Shown here: in pieces, positions 45,323 to 54,481 of the stretch
How the letters are laid out: every line of letters starts with the position of its first letter
Position numbering within the stretch: position 1 is the stretch's first letter
From: an uncultured Sinobacteraceae bacterium
GTDB lineage: Bacteria > Pseudomonadota > Gammaproteobacteria > Nevskiales > Nevskiaceae
Length of the DNA: 64,000 nucleotides
Reading direction: 5' to 3'
Assembly (NCBI GenBank): GCA_903822975.1
Contig: CAIJRD010000010.1
Coordinates: 167,167 to 231,166 of the forward strand
Notes under the pieces: generated by a model
What the model was told of the DNA's origin: nothing
The model's input: the letters and a program-made list of their open reading frames with translations, nothing else
Database searches by the model: none
Made by a program: the position numbers and the translations under genes

Positions 45323-48300
45323 TGTCGATAACTGCAAGGCCGACTTGACTGCACGATCGATCGCCGCTTCGTCATAGGGTTTACGCAAGTAAACAGCTCG
45401 GGCGAGCGCGCCTTTCTTGAGCGTGTCCGGGAGTGCGTCATATCCAGACGCAATCACGATCTCGAGTTGCGGATCACGTTCGGCGGCCTGCGTCACCAGT
45501 TCGGCGCCGGACATCCCGGGCATCGACAAGTCCGCGACGATCAAATCGAAGTGGTTGCCACTCAGCAGCTGCAGCGCCTCTTCGCCGCTGCCGGCATCCA
45601 TGACGACATATCCAAGATTGGTCAGCATCTCCGTCGTCAGGCTACGGATGTCGTCGCTGTCTTCGACCAACAGAATTCGCGCGGAACGTGTGGCGAGTTG
45701 GCGCGCGGACGGTTGCCCCGTCGCGCGCTGCAGCGCGTTCAGCCGATCCGTGCGCTCACGCAATGCGGCTGCCATGATGTTCTTCTGTTGCTGATTGCGC
45801 AGAACGTGGCGGATCTTGCGGGCCAAGGCGTCGCGACTGTAGGGCTTGCTGAGCAGGTCGATGCCGTCGTCCAGGCGTCCGCCATGAACGATCGCATTCT
45901 CGGTGTAGCCGGAGGTGAACAGAACGGCCACATTGGGAAGCCGCAGCCGCGTTCGACGCGCGAGTTCCGGACTCCGCAAGGTGCCGGGCATGACGACGTC
46001 GGTGAACAGAAGATCGATCGATACGCCGCTCTCGATAATCGCCAGCGCGCTATCGGCATCGCTGGCCTTCAACACCCGATAGCCGAGGTTCTTCAACAGA
46101 TCCACGACCGTTGCGCGAACGTCGTTGTCGTCTTCCACGACCAGCACGGTCTCGGAGCCGCCGGCTGCAGGTCCGCTATCCATCGCCACTTCGATGTCTT
46201 CCTGCGCGCGCGAACGTGGCAGATACAGCCGCACCACGGTGCCTTGCCCGGGCTCGCTGTAAATCTTGATGTGGCCACCGGACTGCTTGACGAAACCGTA
46301 CACCATGCTCAGGCCGAGGCCGGTGCCCTGCCCCTCCGGCTTGGTCGTGAAGAACGGCTCGAACACGCGTTCGATCAGATGCGCCGGAATGCCGCAGCCG
46401 GTATCGCTGACGGCCAGCATGACGTACTGCCCCATCGTCACATCGGGATGCTGTGTGGCGTAGACATCGTCGAGATAGGCATTGCCGGCCTCGATGGTCA
46501 ATTTACCGCGCGCCTCCATTGCATCGCGCGCATTGATCGCCAGATTGAGAATTGCGTTCTCGACCTGCGAACCGTCGACATAGGTGTTCCAGAGGCCGCC
46601 TGCGACGATCGTCTCGACTTCGATGCCTTCGCCCAGCGCGCGCCGCAACATGTCGTCGAATCCACGCAGCAAGCGGCCGAGATTCACCACTTTCGGTGCG
46701 AGGGGTTGGCGCCGCGCAAACGCCAGCAACTGTGAAGCCAGGCGCGCGCCGCGATCCAAGGCCACCAGCGCGGTTTGCAGCCGCTGGCCCGCCAAGGCAT
46801 TCGCGCCCATGTCGCGCGTTAGCAGTTGCAGATTGCCCGAGATCACTTGCAGCACGTTGTTGAAGTCGTGCGCGACGCCGCCGGTGAGGCGGCCGACGGC
46901 TTCCATTTTCTGTGACTGGCGCAGTTGTTCTTCCGCGCTGGCGCGTTCGGCGATGGCCGCGTGCACGCGCGCTTCGAGCAGTTCGTTGGCGTCCTGCAAG
47001 ACCTGCTCGGCCTGCTTGCGCTCGGTGATGTCGATCACCGAGCCGATGTAGCCGGCGTACTCGCCATCCGCACCGATTCGCGGCGCCGCTGCGCTGAGTG
47101 CCCAGCGATAGACGCCGTCGGCGCGCCGGAGTCGATATTCAATATTGAATGCGGCGCGTGCGTCATTCGCATCGAAGAAGATTCGCTGCGTCGCCCGATC
47201 GTCCGGATGGACCATCTCCCAGGCGCCAGTACCGAGTGCGGCCTCCAAGGATTGTCCGGTGAACTCGCACCATCCGCGATTCAGATAGGTCAGCGCGCCG
47301 CTTCGATCCGTCATCCACATCATCACGGGCGCGTTGTCGGCCATGTTTCGGAAGCGCGCTTCACTTTCGCGCAACTCGCGCGTCGCATCGCGACGCACAC
47401 GTGCCATCTGCAAGTTCGCGTTGACGCGCGCGATCAGTTCGCGCGCCGAAAACGGCTTGGTCAGATAGTCGTCCGCGCCGGCATCGAGACCTTCGATCCG
47501 TGCATCCTCGCCGGCGCGCGCCGACAGCAGAATGACCGGCAGATCCCGCAACTCCGAGTCTGCACGCAGCGCATTCAGCAATCCGAGACCATCGAGCTCC
47601 GGCATCATCACGTCCGACAGCACCAGATCGGGTTTGCGTTGCCGGATCAACTCGAGTGCGGCACGCCCGTTCACTGCAGTTTCGACTGCACAGGTGGGAC
47701 CCAGCAGTCGCTGGACATAATTCCGCATGTCCGCGTTGTCATCGACGATGAGCACGCGAGCGCCCTGGGTCTCTCGACCGAAGGGCGCTTCAACGGCGAG
47801 TTCCGACCGGTCCGGCAGCGCTTCGATCGCACCGCTGCCCGACTCAGGAAGCCAGCGCATCGCCTCCTGAACATATGCATCGGCACGCATCGAAGTTGTC
47901 GAAGCGCTCTGACCAACACTTAAGCGCTCGGTTGCAACGTGAGCCGTTCCGAAAGGCAGGCGTACAGTGAAACGCGTTCCGTGACCCAGCTGGCTCGCAA
48001 CGGTGATCGAACCACCATGTAGATTCACCAGTTCTTGTACCAGCGCCAGCCCGATGCCCGAACCTTCGATCGAGCGGCTTTGCTGTCCGGCCACGCGGTG
48101 AAAGCGTTCGAACATATTGGGCAGCTCGTGCTTGGGGATGCCGACGCCGGTATCGCGAACGGTCAGCTCGGCGTTCTGTCCATCGGGCGACACGCGCACA
48201 CCGACTTCGATTCCGCCTTCAAATGTGAATTTGAGCGCGTTCGACAGCAGATTAAGAACTACCTTCTCCCACATATCGCGATCGATGTAGACCGGTTGTG

Positions 48301-49690
48301 GCAGCGGCGGACACACGATGTCGAATTGCAGGCCGGCCTTGATCATGGCCGAGTGGAAATTCGATGCCAGCTCCGCCGTAAAGGCGGACAGATCGGTGGG
48401 CTCGTAATGCGCTTCCACGCGGCCGGCCTCGATCCGCGAGAAATCGAGCAGCGAGTTCACCAGTTTCAAAAGCCGCAGACTGTTGCGATGCGCAGCCTCG
48501 AGTCGGCCGCGTTGCAGCGGCCCGACTTCGGCCTGCGAGCGGTCGTTGAGTGCTTCCTCCAACGGCCCCAGCATCAGCGTCAAAGGTGTACGGAACTCAT
48601 GGCTGACGTTGGAAAAGAATGTGGTCTTTGCGCGATCGATCTCGGCCAAGGCCTCGGCGCGGCGGCGCTCATCCTGATAGGCCTGTGCATTGGTCAATGC
48701 GCCGGCAATCTGGCCTGCAACCAGGCCGAGGAAGCTGCTGTAGTTCTCGTCGAACAAGCGGAACGGATTGAGACCTACCACCAGCACGCCGAGGCGTCCG
48801 CCATCCGCGCCCGCAAAGATCGGCAATAGTGCAACTTGCGCGGGTGCGCGCGACCAGGGTCCGGCGGGGAGCTGCGCTTGCAGCTTGGTTTCCGCAACTT
48901 GCACCAGCTTCGGACTCTGGGTGCGAACCACTTCGGACAGCGGCCACAGCGTGAAACCTGCGTGCGGCTGAAGAGCAGGTGCCGCCGCATGCCCGGCTTC
49001 GATGCCGCAAGTTCCGGCGAGCTTCAATCCGTCCGTGGTCGCCAGATAAATCATTGCAAACGGCAGGTCATGCGCATCGCTGGCGAGCGCTTTGGCCGCT
49101 TGCGAACAGACTTCGTCACGATCGCGTGCATGCGCGGTGTCCGCGGCGAGATTCCTCAACAGCGCCAGCTGACGTTCGCCGATCACCCGCTGCGTATCGT
49201 CGCTGTTGGCACAGATGATTCCGCCGACGGTACCGTCATCGTTCGGAATCGGACTGTAAGAGAACGTGTAGTACGTCTCTTCGGCGTAGCCGTTGCGCTC
49301 CATGATGAGCAGCTGCGATTCGACGTAGGTGCCCTGATCACCGCGGGTGGCGGTCTCGAGCATCGGACCGATGTCGTCCCAGATCTCACGCCAGACTTCA
49401 ACGGTGGGCCGCCCCAGCGCCCAGGGGTGCTTGCCGCCGATGATCGATTTGTAGGGATCGTTGTAGAAGTAGGTCAGCTCCGGTCCCCAACCGACCCAGA
49501 TCGGCTGACGCGAGGCCAGCATGATTCGCAGCGCCATCCGCAGATTCTGCGGCCAGGATTGCGGCGACCCGAGCGGGGTTTGGGTCCAGTCGAATTCGCG
49601 GATCAGCGCGCCCAGTTCGCCGCCGCCCGAGAGAAACCGGAACGAACTTCCCGACTCCTGTACAGCACCGGCGCTCGTTATCTCAGTCAC
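45320..49690 (-). CDS. Hybrid sensor histidine kinase with two kinase cores and three receivers
   Basis: The 1456-residue soluble protein has, in order: PAS-like domain (about 30-170), GAF (180-340), HisKA with His364 in NVSHEFRTPL, HATPase (N-box around Asn485, DTGVGIP 513-519), receiver 1 with Asp693, PAS with PAC (780-895), a second HisKA with His941 in GGVAHDFNNVLQ, HATPase (DTGCGIP at 1096-1102, GTGLGLSMVYGF), receiver 2 with Asp1231, and receiver 3 with Asp1387. The first core is of the HWE-distant, classic HisKA type; the second is the HisKA-4 type common in PAS hybrids. No membrane segment is seen, so the signal is intracellular. There is no response-regulator gene next to it; output must go through a separate partner or phosphotransfer protein. 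Confidence 0.93.
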   Translation of the reverse strand: MTEITSAGAVQESGSSFRFLSGGGELGALIREFDWTQTPLGSPQSWPQNLRMALRIMLASRQPIWVGWGPELTYFYNDPYKSIIGGKHPWALGRPTVEVWREIWDDIGPMLETATRGDQGTYVESQLLIMERNGYAEETYYTFSYSPIPNDDGTVGGIICANSDDTQRVIGERQLALLRNLAADTAHARDRDEVCSQAAKALASDAHDLPFAMIYLATTDGLKLAGTCGIEAGHAAAPALQPHAGFTLWPLSEVVRTQSPKLVQVAETKLQAQLPAGPWSRAPAQVALLPIFAGADGGRLGVLVVGLNPFRLFDENYSSFLGLVAGQIAGALTNAQAYQDERRRAEALAEIDRAKTTFFSNVSHEFRTPLTLMLGPLEEALNDRSQAEVGPLQRGRLEAAHRNSLRLLKLVNSLLDFSRIEAGRVEAHYEPTDLSAFTAELASNFHSAMIKAGLQFDIVCPPLPQPVYIDRDMWEKVVLNLLSNALKFTFEGGIEVGVRVSPDGQNAELTVRDTGVGIPKHELPNMFERFHRVAGQQSRSIEGSGIGLALVQELVNLHGGSITVASQLGHGTRFTVRLPFGTAHVATERLSVGQSASTTSMRADAYVQEAMRWLPESGSGAIEALPDRSELAVEAPFGRETQGARVLIVDDNADMRNYVQRLLGPTCAVETAVNGRAALELIRQRKPDLVLSDVMMPELDGLGLLNALRADSELRDLPVILLSARAGEDARIEGLDAGADDYLTKPFSARELIARVNANLQMARVRRDATRELRESEARFRNMADNAPVMMWMTDRSGALTYLNRGWCEFTGQSLEAALGTGAWEMVHPDDRATQRIFFDANDARAAFNIEYRLRRADGVYRWALSAAAPRIGADGEYAGYIGSVIDITERKQAEQVLQDANELLEARVHAAIAERASAEEQLRQSQKMEAVGRLTGGVAHDFNNVLQVISGNLQLLTRDMGANALAGQRLQTALVALDRGARLASQLLAFARRQPLAPKVVNLGRLLRGFDDMLRRALGEGIEVETIVAGGLWNTYVDGSQVENAILNLAINARDAMEARGKLTIEAGNAYLDDVYATQHPDVTMGQYVMLAVSDTGCGIPAHLIERVFEPFFTTKPEGQGTGLGLSMVYGFVKQSGGHIKIYSEPGQGTVVRLYLPRSRAQEDIEVAMDSGPAAGGSETVLVVEDDNDVRATVVDLLKNLGYRVLKASDADSALAIIESGVSIDLLFTDVVMPGTLRSPELARRTRLRLPNVAVLFTSGYTENAIVHGGRLDDGIDLLSKPYSRDALARKIRHVLRNQQQKNIMAAALRERTDRLNALQRATGQPSARQLATRSARILLVEDSDDIRSLTTEMLTNLGYVVMDAGSGEEALQLLSGNHFDLIVADLSMPGMSGAELVTQAAERDPQLEIVIASGYDALPDTLKKGALARAVYLRKPYDEAAIDRAVKSALQLST

Positions 49691-50207
49691 TCACCGACCC
49701 CCACGGATCCCTCCCGCCGCTAGGCGCGCAAGGTTCCGCGCGGCAGCAAGCCATAGGGAATTGTAGCGACTGTAAGGACCGACGACATCCGCACGCCGTC
49801 TGCTCGAAAACAGTTTTTCAGGGCTTGGGCTGAAGCGATGCGCAGCATCGCTTCCGGCACTAATCGGGATATTCACGCAGGAACCGCAGTAGGCCTTCGC
49901 GCACTTCGCAGCAAGGTTCCAAGCTGCGGCTCGAATCCGGATGATCCGGTTCGATGACCGTTGGCAGTTCACGCGCACAGACAGCTGGCACGTCGACACG
50001 CGCTGCCGCTGCGCGCCGGTTGGCACATCGTTGTACAGCAGATCAAGACGCATGCTCAGCGAAGCGAATCATGCCCGTGCATTCCTCTTGGCATCGCGCC
50101 TGGGCTTCGCTGGCATCGCTCTGCTAAGACCTTTGGCCGCGCGCGTCGTCGAACTGCCGCATCTGCTGCGCGGTCCTACTGGTCGAACTCAGGCGTGAGG
50201 ATGGTCG
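49691..50207. other. Divergent intergenic stretch, no supported gene
   Basis: About 517 bases between the sensor kinase and topoisomerase IB. Frames present are shadow-like, with no start or composition support. It should carry both promoters; no FNR, sigma-54 or heat-shock element was recognised. Confidence 0.4.
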
Positions 50208-51425
50208 ATGAAGGACTGCGGCTCGGTAGTGCCAGCGTCGCTCGTTCGCACGGACAAACCGGGCGACGAACGCCAGAACGAACGCCAGAACGAACGTCGG
50301 GAAGAACGGAACGACGAACGGAACGACGCACCGAAAGACGAACCGAGCGTAGAGACTGCCCGGGCGGCCGGTCTGCGTTACGTGTCCGATCGCGATGCCG
50401 GCATTCGTCGGCAGCGGCGCGGTGCGCAGTTCCGTTATGTCGATGCCAGCGGTGACCCCGTCCGCGATCAGGCAGTGCTCGCCCGAATTCGCGCGCTCGC
50501 GATTCCGCCGGCATACGAACAAGTCTGGATCTGCGCGCAGCCACGCGGACATCTGCAGGCAACCGGCATCGATGCACGCGGCCGCAAGCAGTATCGCTAT
50601 CACAGCGAATGGCGCGCGGCGCGCGACAGCGCCAAGTTCGAACGCATGATCGAGTTTGGCGAAGCACTGCCGAAATTGCGCAGACGGGTTAAACGCGATC
50701 TGGCACTTCCGGGCTTGCCACGGGAGAAAGTACTTGCCGTGGTCGTCGCGCTGCTCGACAGCACGCTGATCCGAATCGGCAACGTCGAATACTCGCGCGA
50801 CAACAACAGCTACGGCCTGACCACGCTGCGCACACGACATGTGCAATTTCTACGACAGGGCCGCGCACTATTCCGCTTTCGCGGCAAAGGCGGCATTGCG
50901 CGCGAAGTCGCGATCACCGATCGGCGCTTGTCGCAGATCGTACGGCGCTGCCACGCACTACCGGGGCAGCAGCTGTTCCAATACATCGACGACGATGGCA
51001 CGCGGCGCCCGATCGATTCCGAGCAGGTCAACGCATACTTGAGTGAGGCCATGCCCGCGCCGACCGGTGAGGGCTTCACCGCGAAAGACTTTCGCACCTG
51101 GGGCGGAACCCTGCGTGCAATCGCGCTGATGTCGTGCACGCCCTTGCCGCAACCGGCGAGCGAACGAGCGCTGACGCGCTGTATCGTCGAGGCGATCCAA
51201 CAGGTTTCGAGCGAACTCGGCAATACACCGGCCGTGTGCCGCAAGTCTTACATCAATCCGGTGGTATTCGCGGCCTGGCGCGAAGGAATCTTCGAGCAGC
51301 ACGTCGATGTTCCGATGTCGCGTGCACCGCGCAAGGCCGAACGTCTCGCCTTGCTATTCCTGCGTGCCCAGGCGCGGCGCGCGGCGCGCGCAAACAAAGG
51401 CGGCCGCGTCAAGCGCGGCCGCTAA
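50208..51425 (+). CDS. DNA topoisomerase IB
   Basis: The 405-residue enzyme is a bacterial (poxvirus-like) type IB topoisomerase that relaxes supercoils through a 3'-phosphotyrosine link. Catalytic residues are in place: Arg189 (STLIRIGN), Lys227 (FRGKGG), Arg296 (KDFRTWGG) and nucleophile Tyr348 (CRKSYINP). The N-terminal domain carries FRYVDASGDPV and PPAYEQVWICAQPRGHLQATG DNA-binding segments. Before it, residues 21-40 are a charged four-residue repeat (ERQN, ERND) encoded by a 12-bp minisatellite and not part of the family core. GAGG 7 bases upstream supports the start. It is convergent with hsp20. Confidence 0.95.
   Translation: MKDCGSVVPASLVRTDKPGDERQNERQNERREERNDERNDAPKDEPSVETARAAGLRYVSDRDAGIRRQRRGAQFRYVDASGDPVRDQAVLARIRALAIPPAYEQVWICAQPRGHLQATGIDARGRKQYRYHSEWRAARDSAKFERMIEFGEALPKLRRRVKRDLALPGLPREKVLAVVVALLDSTLIRIGNVEYSRDNNSYGLTTLRTRHVQFLRQGRALFRFRGKGGIAREVAITDRRLSQIVRRCHALPGQQLFQYIDDDGTRRPIDSEQVNAYLSEAMPAPTGEGFTAKDFRTWGGTLRAIALMSCTPLPQPASERALTRCIVEAIQQVSSELGNTPAVCRKSYINPVVFAAWREGIFEQHVDVPMSRAPRKAERLALLFLRAQARRAARANKGGRVKRGR
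50268..50327 (+). repeat. 12-bp minisatellite inside the topoisomerase gene
   Basis: Five 12-base units (GAACGCCAGAAC twice, then GAACGTCGGGAA and GAACGGAACGAC twice) encode ERQN-ERQN-ERRE-ERND-ERND. The unit is a multiple of three, so changes in copy number keep the frame. Confidence 0.85.
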
Positions 51426-51478
51426 CAGCGTTTTGAATTGCTGGAACTTGCTATCGGCTATTGCGATATCCAGCGAAA

Positions 51479-51504
51479 GGTCCGGTGCCCGCAGGCACCG
51501 GACC
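51479..51504. terminator. Terminator hairpin between topoisomerase and hsp20
   Basis: GGTCCGGTGCC and GGCACCGGACC form a perfect 11-bp stem with a CGCA loop, between convergent genes. On the minus strand (hsp20 side) the stem is followed by TTT; on the plus strand there is no T-run. It probably ends hsp20 transcription and may work in both directions. Confidence 0.75.
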
Positions 51505-51527
51505 CAATCGTCGCAGTTCGGCCGCAG

Positions 51528-51980
51528 TTACGCAGCCTTGTCGACCGCCACCAGCTTCTGTGCGGCCTCATTCACCGCGATACGGCGCGGCTTCGCCGAC
51601 TCCGGCACGCGACGCACGAGTTCAACACTGAGCAGGCCGTTCTTCAGACTCGCGTTGTGGACTTCAATGTAGTCCGCGAGACGGAAGCTCAGCTTGAAGG
51701 CGCGCTGTGCAATACCGCGATGCAGATACTGCGTGGTATCGGCGGCGTCGCGCTTGGCGGACGAGATCGTGAGGACATCTTTCTCGACCTGGATTTCGAC
51801 GTCGTCTTCAGCCAAACCTGCAGCGGCGACGACGATGCGATAGTCGTCTTCGCCCTTCTTCTCGACGTTGTACGGCGGATAGCTGGCGGATTCGCTACGC
51901 AGCGCGGATTCGAACATTTCGTTGAGACGGTCGAAGCCGATGGTGGAGCGATACAGCGGGACGAGGGATAGAGTGTTCAT
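51528..51980 (-). CDS. Small heat-shock protein (Hsp20/IbpA type)
   Basis: The 150-residue protein starts at ATG 51980 with AGGAGG 8 bases before it. RSTIGFDRLNEMFESAL near the N-terminus is typical of IbpA-type Hsp20, and the alpha-crystallin domain runs from about YPPYNVEKKGEDDYRIVVAAAGL to the end of the beta-7 strand (GLLSVELVRRVP). The C-terminal IxI-like motif is weak (PRRIAV). It binds unfolding proteins without ATP to prevent aggregation. Its leader contains a ROSE-like thermometer and a sigma-32-like promoter, so heat control at two levels is likely. Confidence 0.95.
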   Translation of the reverse strand: MNTLSLVPLYRSTIGFDRLNEMFESALRSESASYPPYNVEKKGEDDYRIVVAAAGLAEDDVEIQVEKDVLTISSAKRDAADTTQYLHRGIAQRAFKLSFRLADYIEVHNASLKNGLLSVELVRRVPESAKPRRIAVNEAAQKLVAVDKAA

Positions 51981-52044
51981 GCTTACAGCCTCCTGATAAT
52001 CAGCGAAGTGGTGGTTGTCGGAACCCGATTTCGGCATCCCGACG
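51981..52044 (-). promoter_or_regulatory. ROSE-like RNA thermometer in the hsp20 leader
   Basis: In the transcript, CTTCGCTGA (52008-52000) pairs with TCAGGAGG (51996-51989), closing a hairpin with a TTA loop that hides the Shine-Dalgarno AGGAGG. The left arm contains UCGCU, which fits the ROSE consensus UYGCU, and one G (52004) is left bulged opposite the SD as in known ROSE elements. The pairing I count is A-U, G-C, U-A, C-G, bulged G, C-G, U-A, U-G, C-G. At low temperature translation would be blocked; warming opens the stem. The upstream border is an estimate from the predicted start of transcription. Confidence 0.7.
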
Positions 52045-52050
52045 TACCCG

Positions 52051-52078
52051 ATTTAAGTTCAATCACCAGGATTTCAAG
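52051..52078 (-). promoter_or_regulatory. Sigma-32-like heat-shock promoter of hsp20
   Basis: The minus strand has CTTGAAA (52078-52072), the exact core of the sigma-32 -35 box, then a 13-base spacer and ACTTAAAT (52058-52051) as a weak -10. Start of transcription would be near 52044. Confidence 0.5.
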
Positions 52079-52118
52079 AGTGCTGTGACGACAAAAAAAC
52101 TTTCGCCGGCTCTTGGAT

Positions 52119-53102
52119 TTACAGTCGTGCGCCCTCAGGCCGTGTGCCAAACGGGCGCTGCGCCAGCGCGTAGTCGATCGCGGCACGAACGGCGGTCACC
52201 TGTGCGGCGATGCACTGCTCGTCGCTCGCCTGCGGGCTGTCTGGATAAACCTCCGTAGTGGTCCGGTAGGGTGCAGGCGTGATGCCGGCACACAGGCCCA
52301 GTTGTTTCAGCGGATAACGGATCACGCCGGGCGCGACGACCGGCGATCCGATGATCTCGCCCTTGTGATCGGCGGCTGCGATGTGGGTGACCTTTGCGAC
52401 CGCCGCGATCACCGCCATCTGAAACGCATCGTTCGGACACGCACTGTCGTCGACCAAATAAAATCCGTCCGGGATTTGATCGGGCACATAGTGCTCGCCA
52501 TCGCGTGCCGCCAGCGCCGGACGGAATTCGGATTCGTCGGTGTCGGTGGTCTCGTGCAGATCGACATGCACCAGAACCTGGTCGCGCACAGCTGCGATCA
52601 ATCGCAGCAGTGCGGCGGATTCCTCCGCAGGGCTTTCATCGCAGAACGAACGGTTCGGATCGATCGCATTGCGATTCCAGCGCTGGATCGTTTCATAGGC
52701 CCAGGGACTGACACAGGGTGCAACGATGATATTGAGCGCGCCCTCGTATTCGTGTGCGTACTGCTCGACAAATCGCAGCGCGCCCCGTACCCCACTCGTC
52801 TCGTAGCCGTGCACGCCGCCGGTCACCAGCACGCAAGGCAGGTGCTCGCGCCACGTGCGGCTCTTGATTGCGAACAGCGGATATCGCGGCGCGCTCTGCG
52901 TTTTAGCGCCATCCTCAGCGAACGATGGGTCGGCGTGTAGCTCGCCGTACTGCACGACGTCATATCGCGATCGTAGCGACTCGATCACTGCAAGCACGTC
53001 GTCCGCGTAACTGCGTTTACGCGTCTGTCGCGCGCGCCAGGCTGATACTTCCTCAACACCCCATGCACGTCCTGGAACACCAATCGGGTACGGCGTCATC
53101 AT
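52119..53102 (-). CDS. M14-family zinc carboxypeptidase-like protein
   Basis: The 327-residue protein has the M14 layout: GGVHGYETSG gives zinc ligands His98 and Glu101, NRNAIDPNRSF the substrate-carboxylate Asn150-Arg151 pair, HVDLHETTDTD the third ligand His183, and TTEVYPDS the catalytic Glu284. It is cytoplasmic (no signal peptide) and closer to the succinylglutamate desuccinylase/aspartoacylase side or to peptidoglycan and small-peptide carboxypeptidases than to digestive forms. GAGGAG sits 8 bases before the ATG. Substrate unknown; the gene is single and has no obvious operon partner. Confidence 0.88.
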   Translation of the reverse strand: MMTPYPIGVPGRAWGVEEVSAWRARQTRKRSYADDVLAVIESLRSRYDVVQYGELHADPSFAEDGAKTQSAPRYPLFAIKSRTWREHLPCVLVTGGVHGYETSGVRGALRFVEQYAHEYEGALNIIVAPCVSPWAYETIQRWNRNAIDPNRSFCDESPAEESAALLRLIAAVRDQVLVHVDLHETTDTDESEFRPALAARDGEHYVPDQIPDGFYLVDDSACPNDAFQMAVIAAVAKVTHIAAADHKGEIIGSPVVAPGVIRYPLKQLGLCAGITPAPYRTTTEVYPDSPQASDEQCIAAQVTAVRAAIDYALAQRPFGTRPEGARL

Positions 53103-53302
53103 CGTTCGCGCTCCTCACGTCTGGTTCGGTCTCGCCCGGTACCGTAACGCATGAACTCAAATATTGGCAGCCGCAGCGGCAGTCGGGGCTTGCGCTCAGG
53201 GCTTGCGTTTGCGGGATGCCGCCGCATTGATCTGAACCGAGCGCGCGCGGACGCGGTCCATGAATTACCGCAGCTTCGCGGTCTTGAAATGGAGATTCAG
53301 AA

Positions 53303-53848
53303 ATGAAAGCACGGATGCTGTACGGACTCGCCGGCGCAGTCGCGCTTCTCGGCGCCGTCACAACTAGCGCGGCAATCGCGGAACAACCGATGACGCCGTC
53401 GACCACGACTGAACTCATGATGTCGAATAGCGACAAGGCGTTCTTCGAGCATGCCGCTTCGGCCGGCATGTACGAGATCCAGGCGGGTAAACTGGCACAG
53501 TCGAATGCAAGCGACCCAAAGATTAAAGACTTCGCATCGCAGATGGTCACCGACCACACCAAGGTGGCCGACGATCTGAAGTCCTTGGCGCAGAGCAAGA
53601 ACGTGGTCCTGCCGACGGCCCTGTCGAAGAAAGACCAGAAGATGCTCGACGCGCTTAACGGCAAGAGCGGCAAGGCGTTCGACCAGCTTTACGCCAAGCA
53701 GATGGTCGCAAGCCACAAGGAGGCCGTGTCGCTGTTCGATAACGCAGCGAAGCATTCGAAAGACACCGACGTGAAGGCGTTCGCATCGAAGAACCTGCCG
53801 ACGCTCCAGCAGCATGGCGGCATGGCAAAAGATCTGAAAAAGGCTTGA
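53303..53848 (+). CDS. DUF4142 (ferritin-like, periplasmic) protein
   Basis: The 181-residue protein has a signal peptide ending at about residue 26 (AIAEQ). DKAFFEHAASAGMYEIQAGKLAQSNASDPKIKDFASQMVTDHTKVADDLKSLA is the DUF4142 hallmark, a four-helix ferritin-like bundle; the second half repeats the pattern (KAFDQLYAKQMVASHKEAVSLFDNAAKHSKDTDVKAFASKNLPTLQQH). Members are common stress-linked periplasmic proteins in soil bacteria, without a proven role. GGAG before the ATG supports the start. A strong terminator follows. Confidence 0.92.
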   Translation: MKARMLYGLAGAVALLGAVTTSAAIAEQPMTPSTTTELMMSNSDKAFFEHAASAGMYEIQAGKLAQSNASDPKIKDFASQMVTDHTKVADDLKSLAQSKNVVLPTALSKKDQKMLDALNGKSGKAFDQLYAKQMVASHKEAVSLFDNAAKHSKDTDVKAFASKNLPTLQQHGGMAKDLKKA

Positions 53849-53943
53849 TACCGGCGCCGCCAGTCGTCGAACTGGCGAGCATCGAATGCATCTCCGAGTG
53901 AATGTCTGGCCTGCTCGCTGAACAGTTACTTGAAGCCAAGATC

Positions 53944-53975
53944 GACGACGGCGCTATTTGCCGTCGTCTCTTTTT
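53944..53975 (+). terminator. Rho-independent terminator after the DUF4142 gene
   Basis: GACGACGGC and GCCGTCGTC make a perfect 9-bp stem with a 7-base loop, followed by TCTTTTT. It lies about 96 bases past the stop codon. Confidence 0.85.
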
Positions 53976-54079
53976 GCCGCGATCGAATTACGGGAATGGA
54001 AGTCGTGTTTGGGTCGAGGGCCATTCAGGCGTCGATCCCATCACCGCCGCCACGACGCGAAGCGATCAACCAGAGTCCC

Positions 54080-54481
54080 TTATCGCCGGCGCCGCAACAC
54101 TTTGGCTTGCCGTCGCGCGTCGTCTTCCAGCGCCAACTCGGCCTCGTCCTTACCATGGCCAGCGCCGATGGCATCAGCATCGACCTCACGTAATGCAGTA
54201 TCGGCGCCGCCGAGACCATCGTCGCCATCGGGACGGTCTTCGTGCAGCAAGGTTTCCGGAGCGAGATCGTCGTCGGTGACGTCTTCCCTGCCGCCGGTTT
54301 CGCCGCCCGTGAAGCCCGCTTCCCGCACGCGCTTGTCGGTGAATTCTGAGCCGCGATCCTGCTTCGAACGTCGGTCGCCAGCGCGCGCGCTGCGGTCGTC
54401 GTCACGTTCGAAGTCGAGTTCGTGGCGCGGTTCTTCGCTGAGATCATCGCGAGAGGTCGATATGGATCGGTGCTTGGCCAT
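54080..54481 (-). CDS. Very hydrophilic protein of unknown function
   Basis: The 133-residue product is dominated by Asp, Glu and Arg with almost no hydrophobic stretch, so it should be largely disordered (DDLSEEPRHELDFERDDD, then EDVTDDDLAPETLLHEDRPDGDDGLGG). AGGAG lies 6 bases before the ATG, a strong start. It ends in RRRR. Highly charged small proteins of this type appear beside Hsp20, LigD and BrkB genes in stress islands, but no function is known. It is read in the same direction as the YihY gene, 144 bases downstream of it. Confidence 0.72.
   Translation of the reverse strand: MAKHRSISTSRDDLSEEPRHELDFERDDDRSARAGDRRSKQDRGSEFTDKRVREAGFTGGETGGREDVTDDDLAPETLLHEDRPDGDDGLGGADTALREVDADAIGAGHGKDEAELALEDDARRQAKVLRRRR

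Noticed and set aside
53200..53302. FNR-like TTGAT half-site before the DUF4142 gene
   Set aside because: Only the left half matches (TTGATCTGAACCGA); the right half is absent.
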